Of a stretch of 64,000 bases of DNA, positions 26,586-35,957 are shown in pieces. Each line of letters starts with the position of its first letter. Within the stretch, counting starts at the first letter, position 1. Under the pieces are notes generated by a model, which was given only the letters and a program-made list of their open reading frames with translations, did no database searches and was not told the DNA's origin. Where the stretch lies: the NCBI RefSeq assembly GCF_947250775.1, contig NZ_OX366349.1, forward strand, positions 310,001-374,000, given 5' to 3'. Source of the stretch: Wolbachia endosymbiont (group A) of Rhinocyllus conicus. GTDB lineage: Bacteria > Pseudomonadota > Alphaproteobacteria > Rickettsiales > Anaplasmataceae. The translations under genes were made by a program, and so were the position numbers.

Positions 26586-28052
26586 ATGATTTATAGATTA
26601 CTTTGTATGGTGTTATTTTGCCTATTGTTTAATGATGTGTACGCTGCTTCAGGTTTTTATGAAAGTTATGGTGCTGTGTTGAATGGAATAAATAACTTCA
26701 TGAATGAAGTGCTGTTTTTCAAAATCCTTTACGTGCCATTTATAATCTTTCTACTAGCTTTTGGTTATGTGTTTCTAACATTACGTTTTGGATTTCTCAA
26801 CATAAGAATGTTTAAGCATGCGTTTGCTATTTTATGTGGAAAATATGATACGAATCACCATGATGGTCATATTACGCATTTTCAGGCATTTATGACTGCA
26901 CTTTCAAGCACAGTAGGCCTTGGAACTGTTGCTGGAGTCGCAATTGCAGTTTCAATGGGAGGGCCAGGAGCGGTGCCTTGGATGATGATTACAGGTTTTT
27001 TTGGTATGTCAGCAAAATTTGCCGAAGTGACTTTAGCATTTAGACATAGAACAGAAGATCAGGAGCAATTGTTTAGTGGTCCCTTTCAGTATATAAGGAA
27101 TGGTCTGGAGGAATTTGGATTTAAAAAACTTGGTATTGTTTTAGCTGCAATATATGCAGTATTCTTTGTATTATCAGGTCTTGGTGGAAGTGTAGCGTTT
27201 CAAACCAACCAAATGGTTTCAATATTATCTGGCTATTCAAGTTGGGTAGATGGTCACTCTTGGTTTCTTTCTTCCATAATCTCTGCGCTGCTTGCTCTAG
27301 TGATTATTGGCGGAATTAAAAGGATAGCTAGAGTATCTTCTGCACTAGTGCCTATTATGTCACTCATATATATATGTAGCTGCCTTATTATTATTGGATT
27401 TAATATCCACAATCTTGGTCACACATTTAAGATATTATTTTCCAGCATGATAGATTTTAATGCTGTTGGCGGAGGGATGGTAGGAGCATTTGTTGCTGGA
27501 ATTCAAAGAGCAATTTTTGCCAGCGAAGCTGGTGTCGGCTCTGCTGCAATTACTCATGCAACAACTAAAGATGAAGAACCAGTAAGAACTGGGCTTGTTG
27601 CTATGATAGAACCGTGTTTTGATACAATGCTCACTTGCTGTTTAACTGGAATAACGATAGTAATAACAGGTGCATACCAGACTAGTGTTGGTGAAGGGAT
27701 ATTAATCACTCAAAAGGCATTTGAAACTGTTTCTTCATGGTTTCCTATACTTTTAACCATAGCTGCACCTTTGTTTGCATTTTCTTCAGTAATTTCGTTT
27801 GTATATTGTTGTGAAATGGGGTGGCTATATTTATTCGGTGCAAAAAGTATAGTGATATATCGCATAGCAGTAATAATTGTAGCGTTTTTTTCTGCTCTTT
27901 CTAAAGATATAATGGCTATTGCCAATATCGGTGGAACTTTGTTCTCTTGTTTAGCTCTCATCAACATGACAGCGCTTATACTGTTTAGTAATCAGATTAA
28001 CGATGAAGTTCAGTGCTACCTAAAAAGGCTGAGGAATAACAAAATTAATTGA
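26586..28052 (+). CDS. Na+/alanine symporter (AGCS), copy 2
   Basis: A 488-residue paralog of the preceding gene with the same AGCS blocks (SSTVGLGTVAGVAIAVSMGGPGAVPWMMITG and FASEAGVGSAAITHAT). It has an extra N-terminal hydrophobic, signal-like segment (LLCMVLFCLLFNDVYA). The two genes are one base apart and the proteins are clearly diverged, so this is an old tandem duplication that may separate substrate preferences. Confidence 0.92.
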   Translation: MIYRLLCMVLFCLLFNDVYAASGFYESYGAVLNGINNFMNEVLFFKILYVPFIIFLLAFGYVFLTLRFGFLNIRMFKHAFAILCGKYDTNHHDGHITHFQAFMTALSSTVGLGTVAGVAIAVSMGGPGAVPWMMITGFFGMSAKFAEVTLAFRHRTEDQEQLFSGPFQYIRNGLEEFGFKKLGIVLAAIYAVFFVLSGLGGSVAFQTNQMVSILSGYSSWVDGHSWFLSSIISALLALVIIGGIKRIARVSSALVPIMSLIYICSCLIIIGFNIHNLGHTFKILFSSMIDFNAVGGGMVGAFVAGIQRAIFASEAGVGSAAITHATTKDEEPVRTGLVAMIEPCFDTMLTCCLTGITIVITGAYQTSVGEGILITQKAFETVSSWFPILLTIAAPLFAFSSVISFVYCCEMGWLYLFGAKSIVIYRIAVIIVAFFSALSKDIMAIANIGGTLFSCLALINMTALILFSNQINDEVQCYLKRLRNNKIN

Positions 28053-28061
28053 ATCTTCGAC

Positions 28062-28216
28062 ATATGCGGAGAGGTATAGCTATAATAAGTAAGACTTCCC
28101 TACGTCATACCGCGATTTATTCGCGGTATCTCAGCATAGATCCCGCTAACAAGCAGCGGGATGACGAAGTTTTGCGATTATTAATCAGTAAATTTTACCT
28201 GTGTTAGTTATAGTCC
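28062..28216. repeat. palindromic element reaching plsY start
   Basis: The core palindromes (CGTCATACCGCGATTTATTCGCGG, then CCCGCTAACAAGCAGCGGGATGACG) lie at 28100-28167. The flanks read TATAGCTA on the left and ACCTGTGTTAGTTATAG on the right; the right flank resembles the inverse of the left end of the 57.0-kb copy. The plsY GTG start lies inside this right end. Confidence 0.7.
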
Positions 28217-28776
28217 TTATACTATCCTACGTACTCGGTTCAATACCGTTTAGTTTAATTATTACAAAAGCTCAAGGTATAGATTTAAGGAAAATAGGAT
28301 CAGGAAACATTGGCGCTACAAACGTTGCAAGAACAGGAAATAAATGTCTTGCTGCTCTGGCATTATTTCTGGATTCCTTGAAAGGATTCATCGCCGTTTA
28401 TATAGCACAACAATTTTGTGATAATAACGATTTTTATATATATGTATCTGCAATTTTAGCAGTTTTAGGGCACATGTTTCCTATTTGGCTAAAATTTAAA
28501 GGAGGTAAAGGAGTTGCAACAACTCTGGGAGTGTTGATAGCGTTTAACATACCTGTGGCATTAGTGTTTATATTTGTTTGGCTAGCAGTGTTTTTTACCT
28601 TTCGATATTCTTCCCTTGCTTCCTTGACGGCTACTATAGTGGCTGTAGCATGGTCCTTTTTTTTTCAGAGGAATTTGTTTTTAACATTACTAGTTATAGG
28701 AACACTAGTTTTCCTAAAACACCATAGAAATATTGCGAATCTTTTACAAGGTAAAGAGTATAAATTTTATAGATAA
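28201..28776 (+). CDS. plsY: glycerol-3-phosphate acyltransferase PlsY
   Basis: PlsY moves acyl groups from acyl-phosphate to glycerol-3-phosphate, the first step of phospholipid synthesis. The three family loops are present: GSIPFSLIITKAQGIDLRKIGSGNIGATNVARTG, then KFKGGKGVATTLG, and HHRNIANLLQGKEYK near the end. 191 residues with five or so helices. The start is GTG at 28201, which falls in the right end of a repeat. The 3' end overlaps the convergent unknown gene by ten bases. Confidence 0.94.
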   Translation: MLVIVLILSYVLGSIPFSLIITKAQGIDLRKIGSGNIGATNVARTGNKCLAALALFLDSLKGFIAVYIAQQFCDNNDFYIYVSAILAVLGHMFPIWLKFKGGKGVATTLGVLIAFNIPVALVFIFVWLAVFFTFRYSSLASLTATIVAVAWSFFFQRNLFLTLLVIGTLVFLKHHRNIANLLQGKEYKFYR

Positions 28777-30644
28777 TGTGCTGCCAAATTATTGACACTT
28801 AAACTACGAGACAAATTGCTTGACGGTATGATTTTGTCCTTTTCGTTTAAGTCTATGATTTTTGCTTTTGTTATATTCTCTACTTCTTGAGGTGTTAAAA
28901 GTCCGTCTTCAATAAATCCTTGCTTCGCTTCCTTTATTTTTTCATAAAGTTGAGTAACGTGATCTTTATTTCCTTCATATACACTTTCAATTTCTAACTC
29001 TAGCTTATGTGAAGCTCCTTCTTTTAACATTTCATCCATTGCTGCTTTTGTTACTTCTAACCTTTCTTGCAAAATTTTCTTTATTTTTTCCTTATCATTT
29101 TCGTTATTTCGACTGAGTTCTGAATATACTCTATAGAGTTTTTTTTCTTGTGGTAGAAACCTTAATCCATCTAACATCCTAACCACTTGACCCTCAATAG
29201 TCCCCTCAGCTTTTAATTTAAATTCCTTCACTTCTTCCACTATTATTGTGTCAGCTATTTTCTTAGCTTCATCCAAAGACGAACCCTTGAGGAAAAAATC
29301 TGTCTTGAGTAAATTTTGGTTTAAAAGCTCTAGAAAGACTTTTTCTCCGATGTTTTCGAGTAAACTTTCTTGGTCACCTAAACCATGCTCCTGCAGTTTA
29401 TTCCTCATGTGCTGAACCAGCTCAAAACGTTGTAATTTATTTAACCCTATAGAGCTAATATTTTTCATCAACGTCAGCACAATTTGTTCACTATATTGAG
29501 AAAAAAAACTCAATAATTTTCTCATTAAAGGAATACTTACTTCTGAGATGAAATCATCAACTATTTTTTGATTTTCATTATCACCAGGGTTATCTTGAGC
29601 CTTATACCAAGCGTTAAAGATTTCTTTGTTATTTTTCTTATTCTTTAACCTGTCTAACATAAACTTACGTGCTTCATTTTCTGCCTCTGAAATTGATATT
29701 TGCTGTGGAATAGTAAATCTAATTTCTGGGTCAGGATGAATTCCCTCTAGCGTGCTTAACATTCTGTAGACAATACCGGTAAAACAAGTGTTAGGAATTC
29801 GCTCTTTTCTAGAGAAAGTTTGACTATCAAGCAAATTTGTAATTAATGCGTCTTTTTTATCTTTTACAGCTTCTCTCTTTCCATCATTGCAGGCTCTCAG
29901 AACTAGAAGTAAAATCTGTCCACCTGTAAAGCCGGAACTATGCTTTTGATCATCTTTGCAAAAGTCATTTAAAAATGCAATTACTCTTCCTTTATCTTCA
30001 CCACTAAGCTCATATGAATTGTTTATATATCCAATGAATTGAATATATTCATCATTTTTGATTACGTCTTCAGGTACTTGTTCGCCATACTTATCTTTTA
30101 ATTTATCAACATTTTCAATGATATCATCATTTAATTGATGGGGCAGTAAATGTTCGAGCTTAATATCAAAGCTATTGACTAGCCCACGTAAGTTCTCTTT
30201 CATGCCTTCCCGAAAGAAATTCATGGAAGCTTTAAGCAGTGTAAATGGGTTAAAATCTTTTGGCCTTAGTTCACTCTGCAATAAAATTAATAGCATTGTA
30301 AGTGGTATAGTTCCCAGCAACGAAATTAGTAAGAAAGTGGAGGTGAAAGTGAGATATGTTATGAAAGCAGAAAACAAGAGGAAGGCTGCTACCTTGATTG
30401 CATTGTTCTTAAAAAATATTTCCCAATATTCCCTTTTGCTCATTTTTTGCTGTTTTGCCGCTTTTATTTCTTTGTAGATATAAAGAGTTTTAATTTCAGA
30501 CCTGAAGAATATAGTACCAAGAGAAAAAAGAACATTAACAGGGTTAGTGATAATGCTTAAAGAAACAAAAGTTGCAAAGTAACTAACAAACTTTAGCCTG
30601 CTAGATTCCTTTGAAGGAAATTGTAATTGAGAAATACCTATCAT
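28767..30644 (-). CDS. uncharacterised membrane protein, 625 aa
   Basis: I do not recognise the family. The first 150 residues hold about four hydrophobic helices (for example VSYFATFVSLSIITNPVNVL and VAAFLLFSAFITYLTFTSTF). The remaining 470 residues are hydrophilic, charged and mostly helical, with Lys/Glu-rich stretches and repeated LL/LLxxL patterns, and could form a cytoplasmic coiled-coil region. No catalytic motif stands out. The frame is intact and codon use looks like the neighbours. Probably lineage-specific. Confidence 0.75.
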   Translation of the reverse strand: MIGISQLQFPSKESSRLKFVSYFATFVSLSIITNPVNVLFSLGTIFFRSEIKTLYIYKEIKAAKQQKMSKREYWEIFFKNNAIKVAAFLLFSAFITYLTFTSTFLLISLLGTIPLTMLLILLQSELRPKDFNPFTLLKASMNFFREGMKENLRGLVNSFDIKLEHLLPHQLNDDIIENVDKLKDKYGEQVPEDVIKNDEYIQFIGYINNSYELSGEDKGRVIAFLNDFCKDDQKHSSGFTGGQILLLVLRACNDGKREAVKDKKDALITNLLDSQTFSRKERIPNTCFTGIVYRMLSTLEGIHPDPEIRFTIPQQISISEAENEARKFMLDRLKNKKNNKEIFNAWYKAQDNPGDNENQKIVDDFISEVSIPLMRKLLSFFSQYSEQIVLTLMKNISSIGLNKLQRFELVQHMRNKLQEHGLGDQESLLENIGEKVFLELLNQNLLKTDFFLKGSSLDEAKKIADTIIVEEVKEFKLKAEGTIEGQVVRMLDGLRFLPQEKKLYRVYSELSRNNENDKEKIKKILQERLEVTKAAMDEMLKEGASHKLELEIESVYEGNKDHVTQLYEKIKEAKQGFIEDGLLTPQEVENITKAKIIDLNEKDKIIPSSNLSRSLSVNNLAAHYL

Positions 30645-30696
30645 AGCTTATCTTCAACATCATTACACTCTAGTGATAGCATAGTAATTTAAAACG

Positions 30697-31608
30697 TCAA
30701 TGTTTAAGTATCTTATTATCCGCACACTCATCGTATTCGATCTCGACTGTAGAGTGTGCTATCTCGAACCTATTTAGTAGTATTTTTTTTATCTCATACA
30801 AAATATCAGTGTGTTGTGCATCTTGCTTTACTTTGGCATGCATGGTAATTATAAAATAATTATCAGACAGTGACCATGCATGTATGTGGTGCACATCTAT
30901 CACTTCAGGTAATTCTGATGTGATCTTACTTTTTATTTCCTCAGTAGATATCCCTTCAGGTGTGCCTTCAAGAAGTATGTGGCAAGAATTCTTTAGAATT
31001 TTGTAGCCACTATTCAAAATGATTACACTGACAAATACCGATAAAATCGGATCCACCATTTGCCATCCAGTAAACATGATAATTATGGATGCAAGTATAG
31101 CAGCTACAGAACCTAAAATATCTCCTATAACGTGTAGTACAGCACTTTTTATGTTTATATTGCTCTCGCATTTACTATGTAATATAAAAAAGACTATAAT
31201 ATTAGAGATCAGGCCAAGTGTAGCAATTACTAACATTACTTTCCACTCAACATTTACCGGAAAAATAAATCTTTTTATTGACTCAATTATAATGATTACT
31301 GCAATGAAGAATAAAGTTAAACCATTAACAAATGCTGCAATTATCTGCAACCGATGATACCCGTATGATCTTTGCAAATCAGATTTCTTAGCTGAAAATT
31401 TGTGTGCTAACCAGCTTAAAACTAAGGCAAAGAGGTCAGTGAGCATATGCCCTGCATCTGATAGTAGAGCAAGCGAATGTGAAATTATTCCACCTACTAT
31501 TTCCATAAACATTGTTATCGCAACTATTATTATGGAATAGATTAAGCGCTTGGACTGTGCTGCTGAGTGTTTGCCGTTATGCACTGCTGTCATATAAAAT
31601 CTTTTCAT
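30697..31608 (-). CDS. cation diffusion facilitator (Zn2+ exporter)
   Basis: A CDF/ZnT-type metal transporter of about 303 residues exporting Zn2+ or similar ions by proton antiport. Six helices; the metal-site motifs are LLSDAGHMLTD (H54, D58) and HVIGDILGSVAAI. The cytoplasmic C-terminal domain has HHIHAWSLSDNYFIITMHAKV. A longer open frame runs into the tRNA gene upstream, so I start at the ATG at 31608, 12 bases below the tRNA. Confidence 0.92.
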   Translation of the reverse strand: MKRFYMTAVHNGKHSAAQSKRLIYSIIIVAITMFMEIVGGIISHSLALLSDAGHMLTDLFALVLSWLAHKFSAKKSDLQRSYGYHRLQIIAAFVNGLTLFFIAVIIIIESIKRFIFPVNVEWKVMLVIATLGLISNIIVFFILHSKCESNINIKSAVLHVIGDILGSVAAILASIIIMFTGWQMVDPILSVFVSVIILNSGYKILKNSCHILLEGTPEGISTEEIKSKITSELPEVIDVHHIHAWSLSDNYFIITMHAKVKQDAQHTDILYEIKKILLNRFEIAHSTVEIEYDECADNKILKH

Positions 31609-31619
31609 GAACAAAAACG

Positions 31620-31692
31620 TGGGTAACACTGGGTTCGAACCAGCGACCGCTTGCACGTCAAGCAAGTGCTCTACCAACTGAGCTAATTACCC
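31620..31692 (-). tRNA. tRNA-Val (anticodon GAC)
   Basis: A 73-base cloverleaf on the minus strand: acceptor GGGTAAT pairing with GTTACCC, D arm AGCTCAGTTGGTAGAGC, anticodon stem CTTGC/GCAAG with loop TTGACGT giving GAC, and T arm CTGGTTCGAACCCAG. It reads GUC/GUU valine codons and complements the UAC isoacceptor at 10.9 kb. CCA is not encoded. Confidence 0.95.
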
Positions 31693-31784
31693 ATCGTGGT
31701 TTTAGTATAGTGCTTTGGTGGAATGAAAGTCAATTTGCTTTTAAATTCTTACCCTATCCTAATGTAACGTTAGAACCTAGATTT

Positions 31785-31957
31785 TTTTTGTGGTCAAGCT
31801 ATAGAGCCTATAGCTAGTGCAGGTCAGGTTTTCCTACGTCATACCGCGATTCATTCGCGGTATCTCAGCATAGATTCCGCTAACACGTAGCGGAATGACG
31901 AGTTCATAGCTTACCAAATTATCGGTAAATCTAAATTGCTTTAGTTATAGCTATATC
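31785..31957. repeat. palindromic element
   Basis: The core palindromes (31832-31900) match those near 28.1 kb. The left flank is CCTATAGCTAGTGCAGG and the right flank GGTAAATC...TTTAGTTATAG, an imperfect inverted pair. It fills most of the gap between the tRNA and the metallopeptidase gene; 31958-32089 is AT-rich and probably holds that gene's promoter. Confidence 0.75.
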
Positions 31958-32089
31958 TTATATTGTTCATATTAAATTAATTACTTATATTTCTTCACTA
32001 AGATATAGATTATACCAATATGAAAATTCACACTTTTTTAGTAGAGATCACCTTATATTTGAAGAGTTAATAAATTAGAGGTTAGAATT

Positions 32090-32698
32090 ATGACAATCAA
32101 TCAACAAATAAATAAAAATATAACTAAAGAAGAATACTTTAACAATAACGGCAAAGGGTTTAATTCGCCACATGTTGTAGAAGTTAAAGATTTAAATATT
32201 AAAGTAGAAGTTTATTCTCATAATTTAAGAGCAAGTAAAATTGCAACAATTGAAAGTGAGATAAAAGAAACAGCTACTAGTTTTAAAGATACATTCAAGT
32301 TAGAACACAGCAACTCAGAACAAACATTTAAAATTTATATGTTTGATGACAAGGATGATTACACTCACCTTGGCGGAAGCGAGCGTTTCGGTTCTTACCT
32401 TGGAGATGAGGGTGGTAAATGTTACTACAAAGGGGAAGCTGATGTTTTTGCTGAAATGTATGTCTATCAGCAAGGTGGCGTTCATAACCTTCAGCATGAA
32501 TTTGCACATGGTTTAACTTACTTGGCTACAGGAGGTAAGCACCTACCTACAGTATTAATGGAAGGAATTGCAGATTACTTTGAGCATCATTCAGATCATA
32601 AATTCAATTCTCAAGGATCAAGTATCGACAAAACTGAAGCTGAAAATTTGGATTTAGATAAAATTTTAAGTTTAGAATATTGTAAGTTGAAAATGTGA
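32090..32698 (+). pseudogene. HEFAH zinc metallopeptidase, truncated
   Basis: A 202-codon frame with an HExxH site: His136-Glu137-x-x-His140 in NLQHEFAHGLTYLA, and a downstream Glu158 in MEGIADYFEHH as likely third zinc ligand. This gluzincin-like layout resembles collagenase-type (M9) peptidases. The frame has a good GAGG ribosome site, but ends abruptly in SLEYCKLKM at the left end of the IS110 element. The protein is therefore probably truncated, and the ankyrin frame at 34.0 kb may be its separated 3' part. Some N-terminal activity could survive. A host-directed protease effector is a possible role, by inference. Confidence 0.7.
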
Positions 32699-32719
32699 TA
32701 TAAAAGAGGATAAGAGGGA

Positions 32720-32885
32720 AAGATAGCCCTACTCACTATAGGAATAGGACTATCATGGGCGTGTGCGACCGGAAGAATATTGGTACTACAACCGTTTAAA
32801 TCAAGGTACACTAGCCCATCTCTCGATACGTTTGAATAGTTGCTTGGGACATATATATGCACCCGTTTACAATCTTAAATTAACT
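32720..32885 (+). ncRNA. candidate bridge RNA of IS110 element
   Basis: The non-coding left end folds in several places: GATAG (32722-32726) with CTATC (32750-32754), or alternatively GCCC (32726-32729) with GGGC (32757-32760), then ACCGG/TTGGT-type and CCCAT/GTTGCTTGGG-type stems further on. It lies immediately upstream of an intact IS110 transposase, exactly where bridge RNAs are encoded in this family. Loop guide sequences were not matched to target or donor. Confidence 0.4.
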
Positions 32886-32904
32886 AAAACTATCGAGGTT
32901 TATT

Positions 32905-33852
32905 ATGGTTACATCTTATCAAAATTTTATTGGCATTGACATCGGAAAATTTAAAAATGTCGTTGCAATTCACAAACAGAAGAACGCTGTCAAATTTGAC
33001 AATGATTCTGATGGTTGGCAACAATTATTTCAAAAGTTTTCAGATATTCTACCTAATTCTTTAGTAACTTTGGAAAACACAGGAAAATATGAGCTTGGTT
33101 TGTCACATTTTCTTATTGACAAGAATATTGCAGTACATCGAGCTAATACTCGTAAAGTAAAAAGCTTTATCTTGTCTCACGGAACTGTAGCAAAGTCTGA
33201 TAAATCAGATGCGAGGGCTCTTGCTCAATATGGATTTGAACGCCATAGAACTCTCTCTCTATTTGTACCTACATCAAAAGAACAATCAACCCTGGTTGCA
33301 CTTTGTCAACGTCGTGATGACATTACGCAAATGAGAGCTCAGGAAAAGTGTAGACTGGAAGCTCCTGAAAATGATCATATAAAGAAAAGTTGTCAGAAGA
33401 CCATTGAATTTTTCGATAGTCAAATAAACGAACTCAATGATACTATACAAAAAATTATTGATGGAAGCCATGAACTACAACAACGTCAAAAAATCCTTAA
33501 AACAGTTTCTGGAATAGGTAAAAAGTTATCACAAGATTTTCTGTGTTTAATGCCAGAGCTTGGTTACTTAAGTAGAAAAGAAGTAGCAAGTCTTGCCGGA
33601 GTTGCACCTCATCCTAGGGAAAGTGGTAAAACTGTTGGTTACCGAAGGATTATAGGAGGTAGAAGTAATGTTCGTTCAAAGCTCTTTACATCTGCCATGT
33701 CTGCTGCAAGGTCCAAATCTGCACTTGGCACCTTTTATTCCAAGCTTGTTGAAAGTGGTAAGAAGAAGATGGTAGCTATAACAGCTCTAATGCGTAAAAT
33801 TATAGTAATTGCTAATGCAAGGCTTAAAGAGGCAATTAATTTGAATGTTTAA
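32905..33852 (+). CDS. IS110-family transposase
   Basis: A 315-residue DEDD recombinase. The N-terminal RuvC-like domain has FIGIDIGKFKNVVAIHK (first Asp), LENTGKYE (Glu) and KSDKSDARALAQYG (Asp pair). The C-terminal part has the VSGIGKKLSQDFL segment and the serine-bearing block with RRIIGGRSNVRSKLFTSAMSA. The frame is complete and has no stops, unlike the copy at 12.3 kb; the two are distinct lineages. These enzymes work with an RNA guide encoded in the element. Confidence 0.93.
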   Translation: MVTSYQNFIGIDIGKFKNVVAIHKQKNAVKFDNDSDGWQQLFQKFSDILPNSLVTLENTGKYELGLSHFLIDKNIAVHRANTRKVKSFILSHGTVAKSDKSDARALAQYGFERHRTLSLFVPTSKEQSTLVALCQRRDDITQMRAQEKCRLEAPENDHIKKSCQKTIEFFDSQINELNDTIQKIIDGSHELQQRQKILKTVSGIGKKLSQDFLCLMPELGYLSRKEVASLAGVAPHPRESGKTVGYRRIIGGRSNVRSKLFTSAMSAARSKSALGTFYSKLVESGKKKMVAITALMRKIIVIANARLKEAINLNV

Positions 33853-34010
33853 AAATTTACATAGCAGTAATTGAAATGAATATTGTGCGTCCACACAAAC
33901 TTAAAGTGCTTGTTCACATAGCTTAAACGGAAATTGTTGCAGTAGCTGTTTGATATAGAATTCTGTTCCTATGACAAACGGGTTTTTATTATCTATATGG
34001 TTGGGTAAAG

Positions 34011-35021
34011 TTGCAAAATTATACAAATGAAAAATTAAAAAAAAACATAGTTGATTTAATAAAGAATAATGCAAATATTGATATTCGAGATAGTGAAGGC
34101 TGGACACCACTTATTCATGCAGTAAGGCATGGACAATTGGACAAAGTAAAGTACCTGATAAAGAATGGAGCTGATGTTGATATTCGTGGTAATGAAGGAT
34201 GGACGCTATTTGAGCATGCTGAACAATGGATAGATGATAGAAGAATATTAAAGGATGTAATCAATAATGATAGAAAATATGCAGATGCTGCAAGTTGGGA
34301 AAAGACTGGAAAAGATATGCTTGATTACCTTAAGGGAGTTACAAAAAATACTATACAGGAAGAAGAATCTAACTATATAGATCAAATGCAAGCAGATGAT
34401 AGCAGCAGTTATGTTGAAGATCAACCAGCTTTGCAAAGCAATCGTGACGGTTATGCTGACATGGAAAAAGCTCTGCAGGAGAAATTGCATGGAGATGAAA
34501 TACGCAAGCAAAGTAATGAGAAAGCTCAAAAAGATATGGAAACAAGAAAAGTCACTGTGGAAACTGACAGTAGCAATAATAAAATTGAAAAACAAGCAAA
34601 ACCAATAGAAGACGAACAAGAAACTGTTATGGCAAGTGTGATAGAAAATATGGATAAAAATTCTGATAGTGAAGCAGAAGATTCTAACAGTATTGCAAAT
34701 GCACAACATCCCTTTAAAATAAGGACAGGAAGTCCTCTTGAAGTAGGAAAGTATGAGGTGGAGCTGCAAGTGACATATGATGATATAAAGAATTTTTATG
34801 ATACCGTACGTGGTAAATATCATGCTGGTGATGGATATAACTACGAGCAAGTAATGGTTTTATATAATGAAATTGTTAGGCCAGCATCGCAGCATTATGA
34901 TAAACCATTTACCCTGCCTAAGGCATACATAACAGATGGTCATCTATTTGTTCAAAATAAAGATTTTGGAACTTTGGATGATTTTAATGAGATGTTCTAT
35001 AAAAGTGATGAGTTAATGTGA
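34011..35021 (+). pseudogene. ankyrin-repeat protein, 5'-truncated
   Basis: A 336-codon frame with two clear ankyrin repeats near its start (NANIDIRDSEGWTPLIHAVRHGQLDKVKYLI and NGADVDIRGNEGWTLFEHAEQW). A long acidic, Gln/Glu-rich linker and a conserved-looking C-terminal domain follow (KYEVELQVTYDDIKNFYDTV to the end). The frame has only a TTG start, and the coding pattern extends upstream to about 33973, so the 5' end looks missing. It follows an IS110 insertion and may be the 3' part of the metallopeptidase gene at 32.1 kb, making a protease-ankyrin protein in the ancestor. It could still be translated as a separate protein. Confidence 0.65.
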
Positions 35022-35093
35022 TGTAAAAAGCAAGATTCAATTTGGTGAACGAGAGTTAACTGACAGAGGAGATTGATACGTATGCCTTTATCT

Positions 35094-35948
35094 TTAAGAT
35101 TGTTTATCAAGTATAGACATCAGCTCGTCCCATTCTCTTTTACCAATATTACTTTCTTCTCTAGTAACGTTTTCCCCTTTAATTAATTTGCGAATTGTTT
35201 CTAAACCAGCTCTTGAAATACAAGCTGATTCTAGGCAATATTCAACAAAGGCATTGTAGGCCAATGGGACCCATTTTTTTATTATATCCAGCATAACTTC
35301 TGCATAAACTCTGATTTCATATTGGGCATGCTTATCAGCTCTAAGCTTCAAAAAATGAAGGAGGTTATGCAGATCTATTTTCCAATAAAATTGCGTGTAG
35401 TAATTAAGCGTTAGGTTAGTTCGGGCAATTTCTCTTGCAAGCCCCTGCTCAATAAATTTTTCATAATGAGAATGTACTAAATTAGAGTCGTTTGTTAGAG
35501 AATCTATTATTTCCTTTGAGGTATCCGGATCAAAAGCTTCACCGCTACCTTGTTTATTATTATCAGATTGTTTTGCAATCTGTTCTGGTTTTGGTATATA
35601 AAATTCATTGTCAAGTATTGAATATCTTGCCGAATATTCATTCACATTTGCAGTTCTATGCCTTATCCATTGCCTTGCAACAAAAATTGGAAGTTTCACG
35701 TGAAACTTAATTTCACACATTTCAAATGGAGTTGTATGATGATGTCTCATTAAATACTTTATAAGTGCTTCATCCTGACTTATCTGTTTTGTTCCCTTGC
35801 CATAAGAAACACGAGCAGCTTGAACTATTGCGCTATCAGAACCCATATAATCTATTACTCGAATAAATCCATGATCTAACACCTTATATTCCTCATATAG
35901 AATTTCATCTATCTCTTTTACTGTGATTCGTTTGGTTATTTCATTCAT
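35094..35948 (-). CDS. thyX: FAD-dependent thymidylate synthase
   Basis: ThyX makes dTMP using FAD and methylene-tetrahydrofolate. The ThyX signature RHRTANVNEYSARYS begins at residue 96. Other blocks are FEMCEIKFHVKLPIFVARQW and YYTQFYWKIDLHNLLHFLKLR. 284 residues. It lies nine bases after murA on the same strand, so the two are likely co-transcribed. FolC in the same window supplies polyglutamylated folate. Confidence 0.96.
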   Translation of the reverse strand: MNEITKRITVKEIDEILYEEYKVLDHGFIRVIDYMGSDSAIVQAARVSYGKGTKQISQDEALIKYLMRHHHTTPFEMCEIKFHVKLPIFVARQWIRHRTANVNEYSARYSILDNEFYIPKPEQIAKQSDNNKQGSGEAFDPDTSKEIIDSLTNDSNLVHSHYEKFIEQGLAREIARTNLTLNYYTQFYWKIDLHNLLHFLKLRADKHAQYEIRVYAEVMLDIIKKWVPLAYNAFVEYCLESACISRAGLETIRKLIKGENVTREESNIGKREWDELMSILDKQS

Positions 35949-35957
35949 AGCATATCC

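Larger units (their letters stand above)
32700..33860 (+). mobile_element. IS110-family insertion sequence, intact transposase
   Basis: Approximate limits of an IS110 element consisting of about 200 bases of structured left end, a full transposase gene and a short right end. IS110 elements lack terminal inverted repeats, so exact borders cannot be read off here. It separates the metallopeptidase and ankyrin frames. Confidence 0.7.

Noticed and set aside
30697..31677. CDF exporter starting inside the tRNA
   Set aside because: The extra 23 residues are a translation of the tRNA-Val gene. The ATG at 31608 fits the family.
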